From: Planctomycetota bacterium
GTDB taxonomy: Bacteria; Planctomycetota; Phycisphaerae; WQYP01
Reading direction: 5' to 3'
Length of the DNA: 10,284 bases
Assembly: GCA_021828925.1 (NCBI GenBank)
Contig: JAJZCT010000069.1
Span: 1-10,284, forward strand
Part shown: positions 1-6,308 of the stretch, one piece after another
Layout: each line of letters begins with the position of its first letter
Position numbering within the stretch: position 1 is the first letter of the stretch
Notes under the pieces: generated by a model
Told to the model about the DNA's origin: nothing
The model's input: the letters and a program-made list of their open reading frames with translations, nothing else
The model's database searches: none
Made by a program: the position numbers and the translations under genes

Positions 1-41
1 CAGCGCGATCAGCAGCGCGATAATGCTGATAACCACCAGCA
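1..41. repeat. 41-bp exact inverted copy of 1002-1042 at the window edge
   Basis: Bases 1-41 equal the reverse complement of 1002-1042 with no mismatch, and identity stops at base 42. The source segment encodes the hydrophobic prepilin helix of the downstream gene. Because the match begins at base 1, it may extend beyond the window. Either the contig end is chimeric or broken at a repeat, or a second prepilin gene lies on the opposite strand just to the left. Translation of the first codons of the PEP-CTERM frame here is antisense pilin sequence. Confidence 0.95.
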
Positions 42-946
42 CCACGCCCAACACCACCAGCTATGGCTATCTTGAATTTCAAAACGCCAGCCCGCTGGTC
101 GGCGGCGGCACCGGCTTGTATACCGAAACCATTAACACCAGCGCATTACCACAGGGGTATGACCACATTGAAGTCATCGCGTTTCGGCATCGCACGGGTA
201 CCGCCGCGCCGCCGGTCTATACCGACTGGACACAAACCGTCTATGTTGATACTTCCGCACCCGTCTCGCAGGTTATGAGTTTCAATCCCGTAACGCATGG
301 TGTGAATCAGAATCGTAATCTCGTGGTGCAATCGGTCGATGGCCTGGCAAGTAATATCCATGTACTGTTTGATCTCGGTTCGGCGGTTACTAACAGTCAG
401 ATTCTTTCCATGATCAGCGGTTCCAACCAGGCCACGCAGACCGATATCCATCAATGGACCATAGAAGCTCAGGGGTTGACCAGCGGCAATCATGTGGCGA
501 CGGTGGTAACCTACAAACCCGACGGCACGTATAACATTCAACGCTTTGCGGGGCTGGATCCATCCACCATGTATGGCCAGGGATTGGGCGATCTGAATTT
601 CAACGGCTTGTATAACGTCGCGGATGTCAATACGTTTTCCGCGTTGCTGGCGAGCGACAATACAGAATTTAACCCGGCGGCGGATTATCTGGGCACGGGC
701 GTAATAAATACGCAGGATCTGATTTTATTCGGCCAAACGCTGCAGCAGAAAAACGCGAACAGTCAAACCATGACCGCGTATGACAGTTTGTTACAGCAAT
801 ACACCGGCACAACCAATTTAGCTGCGCTTCTGGCGGCTTCGCCGGTGCCGGAGCCGGCGGCGGGATTACTGCTGCTGGCGGGTCTGCCATTGATATTCAT
901 GCGGCGGCGTCGCCGCAATGACAACAGGACAATGTGTCCGCCCTGA
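2..946 (+). CDS. PEP-CTERM sorting-domain protein with dockerin-like segment (3' part, 5' end missing)
   Basis: The frame is open to the left edge, so this is a 3' fragment of about 314 codons. The ATG at 23 is not a credible start: it lacks a ribosome site and lies in a 41-base stretch that duplicates the antisense of the next gene. The first 150 or so residues are beta-rich with no motif I can name with confidence; they faintly recall C-terminal beta domains of planctomycete amylase-like proteins, which is recollection only. Next comes a dockerin type I-like duplicated segment (GDLNFNGLYNVADVN and ADYLGTGVINTQDLILFG, nt about 587-740) with Asp/Asn spacing like Ca-binding loops. The C-terminus has VPEP, a hydrophobic stretch (AAGLLLLAGLPLIF) and the arginine cluster RRRRR, the three-part PEP-CTERM signal that exosortase recognises. 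The protein is therefore expected to be exported, held in the membrane and cleaved. The pilin-like gene follows after 21 bp, probably in one transcript. Confidence 0.8.
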   Translation, partial: SAISSAIMLITTSTTPNTTSYGYLEFQNASPLVGGGTGLYTETINTSALPQGYDHIEVIAFRHRTGTAAPPVYTDWTQTVYVDTSAPVSQVMSFNPVTHGVNQNRNLVVQSVDGLASNIHVLFDLGSAVTNSQILSMISGSNQATQTDIHQWTIEAQGLTSGNHVATVVTYKPDGTYNIQRFAGLDPSTMYGQGLGDLNFNGLYNVADVNTFSALLASDNTEFNPAADYLGTGVINTQDLILFGQTLQQKNANSQTMTAYDSLLQQYTGTTNLAALLAASPVPEPAAGLLLLAGLPLIFMRRRRRNDNRTMCPP

Positions 947-967
947 TATTATAGAAGGAGGTTCTTT

Positions 968-2041
968 ATGAACCGGAGAAAAGGTTTTACCCTCGTGGAG
1001 TTGCTGGTGGTTATCAGCATTATCGCGCTGCTGATCGCGCTGCTTCTGCCGGCGCTGGCCAGAGCGAAGCAACTGGCGGATTCCATTGTTTGCGCATCGA
1101 ACGCGCGGCAGTTGGGCTTGGCGGAAAACATGTTCGCCAACGAACACAAAGGATTGGTGCAGCCGGATTCAGACGGTTCGATTATGCAATATACGGAAAC
1201 TCCTGATGCGAACCACACCTTGTTTGCCTACCGTTACACCACCTACGATCCGGTTACCGGAAAATATGTGCCGGTGGGAAGCGCGGTGTTGAAAGACTGG
1301 GCCAGCGCGCTGGTGCCCTACCTCGGTGGCCAGGAGAATCAGTCGTTCATGAACTTTGGTGTCAACGGGGCGGGTTCAAAAGTGTTCCTGTGCCCAAGTG
1401 ATCCAACATTAAACGACCCGTACCCCGGATATCAGCTCTTCAACAATGTTGCGACGGGTCAGAACGGTAACACCCAGCCCACTCCGCCCGGTTACGTCGG
1501 TTACTTCCAAGGCTACTATCCGGTTTCCTACGGGATCAATGCGGACATCGCGTCAGCCAACTATAATGGTGGCTGGGGGGCCTTTAACCCCGGCTGGGGG
1601 TTTCAGATTCCGGCGGGGCCGAATTCCTCGGCAGGTGGTACGGCACCCGCAGGGTGCAAACTCTCCGCGGTAGCTAATCCCGCCGCCACGCTGATGTTCG
1701 GTGATTGCGGCGTGCGGCCCAATCCAGGTGGTATGGACGCGCAGGGAAGCAACGGGTTGTTTTATTGCGATGAAACTTACTACACTACCGCCTTTAACTT
1801 TGACGCGGGATTACCTGCCAGCGTTAATCTGGAGACTTTGCAGGCGGTTTCGGACGCCGCGGCTTTGCGTGATCGCATCCCGCTGGCGCCGGACGTACTT
1901 CCGCTGCCCGTTGGCGACCCAGGCGGCCCCAACATGGGTTGGGTCCGGCACGGCACAACGATCAATGTGGCATTTGTCGATGGCCATGTTGAGGCAGTCA
2001 GCCCCAGCGATTTCCATAATGTGTTTGTCGATCCACACTGA
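968..2041 (+). CDS. Prepilin-type N-terminal cleavage/methylation protein with H-X9-DG motif (type II pseudopilin-like)
   Basis: A 357-residue protein. The start is set by a strong ribosome site, AAGGAGGT at 955-962, 6 nt before the ATG after its AGGAGG core. Residues 1-6 (MNRRKG) are a short basic leader. Cleavage by prepilin peptidase is expected between G6 and F7; the mature end FTLVE has the conserved Glu at +5, followed by a hydrophobic helix (about residues 8-28, [19 protein letters not shown]). The C-terminal motif H-X9-DG is intact: H328 and D338-G339 in [12 protein letters not shown]. This architecture is greatly expanded in planctomycetes, where one genome can hold many copies. Members are thought to be pilin- or pseudopilin-like surface or secretion proteins, but the role of individual copies is mostly unknown. 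The middle region is rich in Gly, Asn and Pro. The gene probably shares a transcript with the PEP-CTERM gene 21 bp upstream and ends at a clear intrinsic terminator. Confidence 0.92.
   Translation: MNRRKGFTLVELLVVISIIALLIALLLPALARAKQLADSIVCASNARQLGLAENMFANEHKGLVQPDSDGSIMQYTETPDANHTLFAYRYTTYDPVTGKYVPVGSAVLKDWASALVPYLGGQENQSFMNFGVNGAGSKVFLCPSDPTLNDPYPGYQLFNNVATGQNGNTQPTPPGYVGYFQGYYPVSYGINADIASANYNGGWGAFNPGWGFQIPAGPNSSAGGTAPAGCKLSAVANPAATLMFGDCGVRPNPGGMDAQGSNGLFYCDETYYTTAFNFDAGLPASVNLETLQAVSDAAALRDRIPLAPDVLPLPVGDPGGPNMGWVRHGTTINVAFVDGHVEAVSPSDFHNVFVDPH
1002..1042. repeat. Partner arm of the 41-bp inverted repeat, inside the prepilin helix codons
   Basis: This stretch encodes most of the conserved prepilin hydrophobic helix. 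Its reverse complement is found exactly at 1-41. Prepilin signal codons are likely to recur in paralogues, so this is a natural place for an assembler or an amplification step to mis-join. Confidence 0.9.
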
Positions 2042-2073
2042 AGTTTCGCGGAACCAGGTTATGAACCCAAGCC

Positions 2074-2109
2074 GCGGCCACGGATGCCCAACCCGTGGCC
2101 GCTTTTTTT
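2074..2109 (+). terminator. Intrinsic terminator after the prepilin-like gene
   Basis: A perfect 10-bp GC-rich stem, GCGGCCACGG at 2074-2083 paired with CCGTGGCCGC at 2093-2102, encloses a 9-nt loop and is followed directly by seven T residues (2103-2109). It lies 33 bp after the stop codon. It separates the PEP-CTERM/pilin unit from the protease gene and argues against any protease start inside it. Confidence 0.93.
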
Positions 2110-2299
2110 ATGCGCCGGCGCGCCTTTATCCACCGAATCATTTCCGGCTCGGAAAAAATTTTTCCTCCCTGTAGGGGTTTGTCCTTCAGCGGCAACGTAT
2201 AGGTTGAACGGGCAATCACCGAGGTACGCCGCAACAGGCCGGCCCGGTGAATGGAGCCTGATGTTGAGAAGTGTTTGGATATTTACGGAGCTTGCATTT

Positions 2300-3877
2300 A
2301 TGAAGTACGGATCACGAAAGCCCTCGCACCTTGTCACCTTGGCCGCGGCGCTGGCGATGGCGTCATCCTTTGGCCTTGTGGCGATGGGAATTTTTGATTC
2401 ATCCCATGCCGTTCATGCTGATGCCGTTTCCGGTGTGCCGGCAATTAACCCCAAAGTAACCGCGTTTGCCAATCAATTGTCCAACGCCTTTGAAGCCGTG
2501 GAAAAAGCGGATCACAATGCTGTGGTCAATATCCAGGTGGTAAAAGAAATTCCGCAAGACCAAGGCGTCAATCCCGGCGGCCCCATGCAGTTGCCGCCCG
2601 GCTTCCGTAAAATGCTTCCTCCCGGAGCATTCCCACTGGTTCCTTCCAACCCCGGTCCGGAGAAGCTTTTGGGCACCGGCAGCGGTGTGATTATCTCCTC
2701 CAACGGGTACATTGTTACCAATAACCACGTGGTCAGCGATGCCACAAAAATCAGGGTGACACTGGCCGATCATCGGCGGTTTAAGGGAAAAGTGATCGGA
2801 ACGGACCCCAAGTCTGATCTGGCGGTGGTGAAAATTGCCGCCCATAATCTTCCGTTTCTCACGTTCGCCAATTCGGATCATGTGCGGGTGGGGCAGTGGG
2901 TTATCGCGATTGGTTCCCCATTTGGCTTTACCCAAACCATGACCCAGGGCATTATTTCCGCCAAGGGACGCACGAATGTTAATGTCATTGCGGAAAATGA
3001 CCCCAAGCTCCGCGGCCTAACCTATTCTGATTATCTCCAGACCGATGCGGCTATTAACCCCGGTAATTCCGGCGGTCCATTATTGAACCTCAAGGGGCGG
3101 GTAGTCGGTATTAATTCCGCCATCGCCACGAATACCGGTTCGTTTAACGGCATCGGCTTTTCCATTCCCTCCAACGAAGTCAAATATATTGTTCACGCCC
3201 TGCTGAAATACGGTAAAGTGGTTCGTGGATATCTGGGCGTAACGATTGCGGACGTGCGGCACAGTGTTGTTCAGAAAACCGCGAAAAGCTTCGGATATGA
3301 TCATCTCCATGGCGTGCTGGTGGAGCAGGTTTGGCCGGATTCTCCCGGGGCCAGGGGCGGCCTGAAGGCCGGCGACATCATCACCGCCATTGATGGCGCC
3401 AAAGTCCGCACCATGAACCAATTGCGGGATGCTATTGCCGATACCCGGCCGGGTAAAGATGTCACACTGGGCATATTCCGGCGCGGGAAGATGATGCATT
3501 TGACGTTTGCGGTCGGCACGCAACCCGCAAGTATCAGCCAACTGGCCATGGCCGGCGCTTCCGGTGAGCAGCCCGGCGTGGTGCAATCCAAGGCTTTGGG
3601 CGTCACCGTAGCCAGCGTAAGTTCGGAAATTGCCAAACAGTATCACCTCGCCAAGCCCGAAGGTGTGATGGTCAGCAAGGTGGATCCCAACGGCCTGGCC
3701 GCCGGTGCGGGTATAAATCCTGGTGACATTATCCTGCGTGTGCAGGGCCATGCCATTACTTCGGTGGACGAGTTTAAATCGGTGTTGAAAAAAGTGAGTC
3801 TGTCAGCCGGTATACGCATGTATGTGCGTGGTGCTGACGGCTCGGAACGCTTTGTATTTGTGCAGCAAAGCAACTGA
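2300..3877 (+). CDS. degP: DegP/HtrA-type periplasmic serine endoprotease with two PDZ domains
   Basis: A 525-residue trypsin-fold protease and chaperone for misfolded envelope proteins. The start at 2300 (MKYGSRKPSHL) is chosen because GGAG sits at 2287-2290 and a signal segment follows at once. The open frame runs back to 2084, but that part crosses the upstream terminator. Residues about 10-32 are hydrophobic (LVTLAAALAMASSFGLVAMGIF), then an Ala-rich stretch (HAVHADA) suits signal peptidase cleavage, though an uncleaved anchor is possible. A Pro/Gly-rich linker (about residues 92-120) precedes the protease domain. The catalytic triad is complete: H143 (TNNHVVSD), D173 (KSDLAVVKI) and S257 (NPGNSGGP). 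PDZ1 spans about 310-406, beginning GYLGVTI. PDZ2 spans about 432-525, beginning ALGVTVASV. Length and order fit the DegP/DegQ type; which of the two cannot be told. Its own terminator follows, so it is probably monocistronic. No clear stress-sigma promoter was recognised upstream. Confidence 0.94.
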   Translation: MKYGSRKPSHLVTLAAALAMASSFGLVAMGIFDSSHAVHADAVSGVPAINPKVTAFANQLSNAFEAVEKADHNAVVNIQVVKEIPQDQGVNPGGPMQLPPGFRKMLPPGAFPLVPSNPGPEKLLGTGSGVIISSNGYIVTNNHVVSDATKIRVTLADHRRFKGKVIGTDPKSDLAVVKIAAHNLPFLTFANSDHVRVGQWVIAIGSPFGFTQTMTQGIISAKGRTNVNVIAENDPKLRGLTYSDYLQTDAAINPGNSGGPLLNLKGRVVGINSAIATNTGSFNGIGFSIPSNEVKYIVHALLKYGKVVRGYLGVTIADVRHSVVQKTAKSFGYDHLHGVLVEQVWPDSPGARGGLKAGDIITAIDGAKVRTMNQLRDAIADTRPGKDVTLGIFRRGKMMHLTFAVGTQPASISQLAMAGASGEQPGVVQSKALGVTVASVSSEIAKQYHLAKPEGVMVSKVDPNGLAAGAGINPGDIILRVQGHAITSVDEFKSVLKKVSLSAGIRMYVRGADGSERFVFVQQSN

Positions 3878-3905
3878 CGATTTCATGGCTTCTCCTTCTC
3901 CCTGA

Positions 3906-3941
3906 TGCCTCGGAGCCACTCCCGCTCCGGGGCATTTTTTT
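3906..3941 (+). terminator. Intrinsic terminator after the HtrA gene
   Basis: An 11-bp stem with one G-T pair, TGCCTCGGAGC at 3906-3916 against GCTCCGGGGCA at 3924-3934, encloses a 7-nt loop and is followed by seven T residues (3935-3941). It begins 28 bp after the protease stop codon. Confidence 0.93.
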
Positions 3942-3964
3942 GCGATTTGTTCCTTTAGGCTTGA

Positions 3965-4069
3965 GTGCTCTTTCACATCAAGTTTTTAGGGCGGGGACCC
4001 CGGCAAGCCAGACCGCCCACTGCCATACGACCTCGCTGCATACCCCAATTTCCTGCTGTGACAGAGCAC
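3965..4069. mobile_element. MITE-like element, copy A (105 bp, terminal inverted repeats)
   Basis: The left end is GTGCTCTTTCAC (3965-3976) and the right end GTGACAGAGCAC (4058-4069), which pair with one mismatch. Nine nt inside each 12-mer is a second conserved block: TTAGGG on the left (3986-3991), and CCCCAA on the right (4043-4048), which reads TTGGGG from that end. The same layout, end sequence and length (104 bp) occur at 8715-8818. The interior shows only weak similarity (CCGGC-N2-GCCA in both). It encodes no protein and starts 23 bp after the protease terminator. No target-site duplication was found. A non-autonomous transposon remnant or a REP-like palindromic repeat are both possible. 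Confidence 0.72.
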
Positions 4070-4102
4070 GCGGCGATTATTTTCCATACGATCACAACGG
4101 GA

Positions 4103-4206
4103 TTGAACCGCGGATTGCGCGGATAACGCCGATAAAGCGCCGATAGATTCACCCATGGACCGTGGTTATTGTTAAGCGTTGCCCGTGTGATCCGCGGTGT
4201 TTTCAA
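4103..4206. repeat. Inverted-repeat unit of the GAACCGCGGAT / GATAACGC type
   Basis: The left arm (4103-4142) begins TTGAACCGCGGATTGCGCGG and continues with GATAACGCCGATAAAGCGCCG. The right arm (4176-4206) is its imperfect reverse complement: read from the other strand it is TTGAA, four extra bases, CCGCGGAT, then CACACGGGCAACGC. The left arm recurs at 5189-5227 with 35 of 40 aligned positions identical. Sequences of this style are familiar as dispersed intergenic repeats in several large bacterial genomes. Function unknown; a folded RNA or DNA structure is possible. Confidence 0.7.
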
Positions 4207-4269
4207 ACGCGGTAACCTGCCCGCGTAAAGTGTCACGCACCCTTGCACACAAAATGTTGCCATCCCAGC

Positions 4270-4298
4270 TTGACCTCTATGCCCGGACCGCGTATCTT
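4270..4298 (+). promoter_or_regulatory. Candidate sigma-70-type promoter for rpsD
   Basis: TTGACC at 4270-4275 and TATCTT at 4293-4298 are separated by exactly 17 nt, close to the TTGACA/TATAAT consensus. This would give an rpsD leader of about 115 nt. A second AT-rich hexamer, TATACA at 4307-4312, has no suitably spaced -35 box. Motif match only; planctomycete promoters are poorly defined. Confidence 0.45.
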
Positions 4299-4321
4299 CA
4301 TGAGGCTATACATTCGCCGAG

Positions 4322-4361
4322 AAGGCCGGATTGATGGTTGTCATTCCGGTACGCCGGCTTT
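4322..4361 (+). promoter_or_regulatory. Possible hairpin in the rpsD leader
   Basis: AAGGCCGG (4322-4329) can pair with CCGGCTTT (4354-4361), giving 8 bp with one G-T pair and a 24-nt loop. S4 represses its own operon through leader RNA in other bacteria, so a structured leader would be reasonable, but nothing here matches a known S4-binding fold. The hairpin may be chance in GC-rich DNA. Confidence 0.25.
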
Positions 4362-4407
4362 GATTGCAACAGGCTGCGCCGGCGGGCGTGATGAGCCTGT
4401 ATGCTGA

Positions 4408-4413
4408 AAGGAG
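4408..4413 (+). promoter_or_regulatory. Ribosome binding site that fixes the rpsD start
   Basis: AAGGAG lies 5 nt before the ATG at 4419. It falls inside the six codons that would be added by the in-frame ATG at 4401, so the later start is right. The product then begins MSRYLGPK, as S4 proteins normally do. Confidence 0.88.
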
Positions 4414-4418
4414 TTTCC

Positions 4419-5015
4419 ATGTCCCGCTATTTAGGTCCTAAGGTGCGTCTGTCACGCCGGCTTGGTGTGGCTATTGCCGATCTTCCCAAACATAACAAAA
4501 GCGAATTCGTTGCCCCCGGCATGCATGGGTTTCGCAGCCGCCGGTTGTCGGAATACGGCATCCGCCTGCGTGAAAAGCAGCGCATGAAGGCCCATTATAA
4601 CGTGCTTGAAAAGCAGTTCCGGCGTTACATGGCCACCGCCAAAAAAGCCAAGGGTAATACCGCGGTAACGCTGCAACAGGTTCTTGAAACCCGCTTGGAT
4701 AATGTCGTGCGTCGCTTGGGCGTGGCACGCTCCATCTGGGCCGCCCGGCAACTTGTGGCACACGGCCACGTTCTGGTTAACGGTAGCAAGGTGGATGTCG
4801 CCAGTTATCAGGTGGTTCCTGGAATGACCATAACCTTCCGCGAAAAGACCGCCAAACTCCTGCGGGAAAATATGGAATCCATGGCGGGCCATCAGGTGCC
4901 GGCATGGCTGGATTTTAACCCCGCGCAGCTTGAGGCCAAAGTTGTAGCCCTGCCGATGCCGGAGCAAATTCCGTTCCAGATTAACCCCAGCCTGATCATT
5001 GAATTTTATCGTTAA
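4419..5015 (+). CDS. rpsD: 30S ribosomal protein S4
   Basis: A 198-residue primary assembly protein of the small ribosomal subunit that binds 16S rRNA early in assembly. The N-terminus MSRYLGPKVRLSRR is the family signature. Residues up to about 90 form the S4 N-terminal domain. Residues about 93-155 are the S4 RNA-binding domain, with TRLDNVVRRLG, ARQLVAHGHVLVNG and the downstream VVPGMTI. No zinc-binding cysteines are present, so this is the zinc-free form. The C-terminal IPFQINPSLIIEFYR is also typical (family members end in ..IVEFYSR or similar). Length is normal. The gene is alone: rpsM, rpsK and rpoA, its partners in many bacteria, are not adjacent, and repeat-rich DNA lies on both sides. 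It has its own candidate promoter and a terminator 30 bp after the stop. Confidence 0.97.
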   Translation: MSRYLGPKVRLSRRLGVAIADLPKHNKSEFVAPGMHGFRSRRLSEYGIRLREKQRMKAHYNVLEKQFRRYMATAKKAKGNTAVTLQQVLETRLDNVVRRLGVARSIWAARQLVAHGHVLVNGSKVDVASYQVVPGMTITFREKTAKLLRENMESMAGHQVPAWLDFNPAQLEAKVVALPMPEQIPFQINPSLIIEFYR

Positions 5016-5045
5016 TCTCCGGTTTAATATCCCACAATCAAACAG

Positions 5046-5083
5046 CCGCGCCACAACCACCGGTTTTGGCGCGGTTTGTTTTT
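5046..5083 (+). terminator. Intrinsic terminator after rpsD
   Basis: CCGCGCCA (5046-5053) pairs perfectly with TGGCGCGG (5067-5074). After one mismatch the stem continues with AACC (5055-5058) against GGTT (5062-5065) and a 3-nt loop. The T-rich tail TTTGTTTTT follows (5075-5083). Confidence 0.9.
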
Positions 5084-5188
5084 ATACGCTACAATACCCT
5101 TGGCTTTGGAGAAACTTTCGTGGCAGGCTTCCGTTTCACACAGCGCGACGGAGCCGCAAACAAAAATCAGATTTCTTTGGCTTATGAA

Positions 5189-5227
5189 TTGAACCGCTGA
5201 TTACGCAGATAACGCAGATAAGCGCCG
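5189..5227. repeat. Second copy of the GAACCGC-GATT / GATAACGC repeat
   Basis: It begins TTGAACCGCTGATTACGCAG and continues ATAACGCAGATAAGCGCCG. Aligned with 4103-4142 it has four substitutions and one single-base gap over 40 positions. Both copies are in the same orientation and flank rpsD. No matching inverted right arm was seen here. Confidence 0.8.
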
Positions 5228-5244
5228 CAAAGGACGTTTTTGAA

Positions 5245-5387
5245 CCACAGAGGAATCTGAGGAAAGCGGGGGCGATTGCAATGACCACTGATCAATGATC
5301 ACGGATCAATACCTTTGGCGATCCCTGTTTTTTGTTCATTATTCATTGCTCATTGTTCATTGAGCGGAGCCTCGACTACCTCTGTGG
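5245..5387. repeat. 143-bp unit bounded by inverted repeats CCACAGAGG-N5-GAGG
   Basis: The left arm is CCACAGAGG (5245-5253), five bases, GAGG (5259-5262). The right arm is the mirror: CCTC (5370-5373), five bases, CCTCTGTGG (5379-5387). Thirteen of 13 defined positions pair with identical spacing. The interior holds the GATCAAT and TTCATT micro-repeats (TTCATTATTCATTGCTCATTG at its core, read from about 5336). It may be a small palindromic dispersed repeat. CACAGAGG-style repeats are known from many environmental bacterial genomes, but their function is unclear. Confidence 0.6.
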
Positions 5388-5520
5388 TGAATTTGGTAGT
5401 TCGCCATTCCAGCGTTGGTCACATCGTGTGTACGGAAAAGCCCGCCATAAACAATCTTTGTACGCTGCGAAGAAATTGACGGATTGTGGCACAGGTATTG
5501 TTCTCCCTGGGGCTTTCCAT

Positions 5521-6195
5521 TTATTCTGGCGGTCTGCTGATTCGTCGTGCGGTCTTCAATCGTTGGGCCGAAAGTTTCGCAAACTCTCTACGCACTGGCA
5601 CGCTGATGCCGCGGGGCGCTTGATCAATGTTACCGCACTTGAACGGCGGCTTCGGCGCATACTCGACGGCCAATTGAATCATTTTCGCTTTCTTATCCCC
5701 GACCAGTAGCGCAGCGGCCGACAACGCACCATCAATCCCGGATGTCACGCCGGCACAGGAAATAAGCCCGCCACTGATGACCACGCGCTTTCTGCGCGGC
5801 TTGGCGCCAAACAATTTCAGCATGTCCAATGACGCCCAGTGCGTGGTAGCAGGTTTACCGATAAGTAATCCCGCGGCTCCGCAAAGCAAAGCTCCCGTGC
5901 AGACCGAAAGGACAATCTTGGACTGCAACGCCCGATGTTTAATAAAATTAATGATCTCCAAATCATCCATGATTCCTTCCTGCCCCGGCCCGCCGGGAAT
6001 TACCAACAAATCAAGCTTCGGGCAGGCTGAAAGAGTCATCGTGGGCGTGAGAATCAGCCCATGAACATCCATTATCGGTTTGCGTGTTTTCCATATAACG
6101 TGAACCTTCGCTCCCGGTACACGCGATAAAATCTCAAATGGTCCGGTAAAATCCAACTGATCAACACCGGGGAAAATCAATACACCAATATTCAT
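5521..6195 (-). CDS. DJ-1/PfpI family protein, isonitrile hydratase-like
   Basis: A 224-residue class I glutamine amidotransferase-like fold protein. The start at 6195 (MNIGVLIFPGVDQLDFTGPFE) matches the family N-terminus and has GGAG (6205-6208, minus) 9 nt upstream; an in-frame ATG at 6210 lacks a ribosome site. The probable nucleophile is C99 in the elbow SVCTGALL. The partner acidic residue is E21 (GPFE), and H119 lies in ATTHW. Motifs DLLVIPGGPG (62-71), ATTHW, SGGLISCAGVTSGIDGAL and EYAPKPPF match the isonitrile hydratase (InhA) branch better than the protease or glyoxalase branches. The function is inferred from motifs; many such proteins have unknown substrates and some are transcription-regulator fusions, but no HTH is present here. 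It lies 113 bp downstream of xfp on the same strand and could be co-transcribed. A 5-bp hairpin (CGGAG/CTCCG, 6226-6241) in that gap has no T-run. Confidence 0.85.
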   Translation of the reverse strand: MNIGVLIFPGVDQLDFTGPFEILSRVPGAKVHVIWKTRKPIMDVHGLILTPTMTLSACPKLDLLVIPGGPGQEGIMDDLEIINFIKHRALQSKIVLSVCTGALLCGAAGLLIGKPATTHWASLDMLKLFGAKPRRKRVVISGGLISCAGVTSGIDGALSAAALLVGDKKAKMIQLAVEYAPKPPFKCGNIDQAPRGISVPVRREFAKLSAQRLKTARRISRPPE

Positions 6196-6204
6196 AGCCG
6201 CACA

Positions 6205-6208
6205 CTCC
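6205..6208 (-). promoter_or_regulatory. Ribosome binding site that decides the DJ-1/PfpI start
   Basis: On the minus strand GGAG precedes the ATG at 6195 by 9 nt. It lies within the codons that an upstream ATG at 6210 would add, which supports the shorter protein. Confidence 0.6.
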
Positions 6209-6308
6209 ATCGCTATAGTTTATTTCGGAGTACCGTCTCCGTGAAGTACGCCATCGTCGCCGCTTAACAATCACGCCGTCGCAACCCGGCGATTACTCGG
6301 ACAGACTC

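Larger units (their letters stand above)
5084..5520. other. Gene-free region between rpsD and the DJ-1/PfpI gene, rich in short repeats
   Basis: About 440 bp without a supported gene. An open frame of 125 codons (5332-5709, plus) overlaps the real minus-strand gene and resembles nothing known. The region holds in order: a GAACCGCTGAT-type repeat (5189-5227), a CCACAGAGG inverted-repeat unit (5245-5387), a GATCAATGATCA/GGATCAAT stretch (about 5289-5310) and a run of TTCATT-like units (about 5335-5362). The last two lie inside the CCACAGAGG unit. From about 5391 to 5520 I see nothing recognisable, and no convincing terminator for the minus-strand gene that ends at 5521. Confidence 0.7.

Noticed and set aside
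2151..2165. GGAAAAAATTTTTCC palindrome upstream of the protease gene
   Set aside because: A short A/T-tract palindrome with 7-bp arms. It could be an operator, but nothing else supports it and such tracts arise easily.
2084..2299. Upstream extension of the HtrA frame by 72 codons
   Set aside because: It begins inside the terminator hairpin of the previous gene, has no ribosome site, and would place the signal peptide in the middle of the protein.
4401..4418. Earlier ATG for rpsD
   Set aside because: The Shine-Dalgarno sequence for the ATG at 4419 lies inside these codons, and S4 proteins begin at M(S/A)RYLGP.
4449..4462. CTGTCACGCC in rpsD (and a similar TGTCACGCC at 5743) as further ends of the MITE-like family
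   Set aside because: Both are ordinary coding sequence without the facing partner or the TTAGGG block 9 nt inside.
5335..5362. TTCATT-like units as a CRISPR or tandem array
   Set aside because: The units are 6-9 nt with no spacers; they are low-complexity micro-repeats inside a palindromic unit.
5332..5709. Plus-strand open frame of 125 codons
   Set aside because: It starts in low-complexity TTCATT repeats and its second half is antisense to the DJ-1/PfpI gene; no recognisable domain.
6196..6308. Terminator between xfp and the DJ-1/PfpI gene
   Set aside because: Only 5-bp hairpins (for example CGGAG/CTCCG) without a T-run are present on the minus strand.
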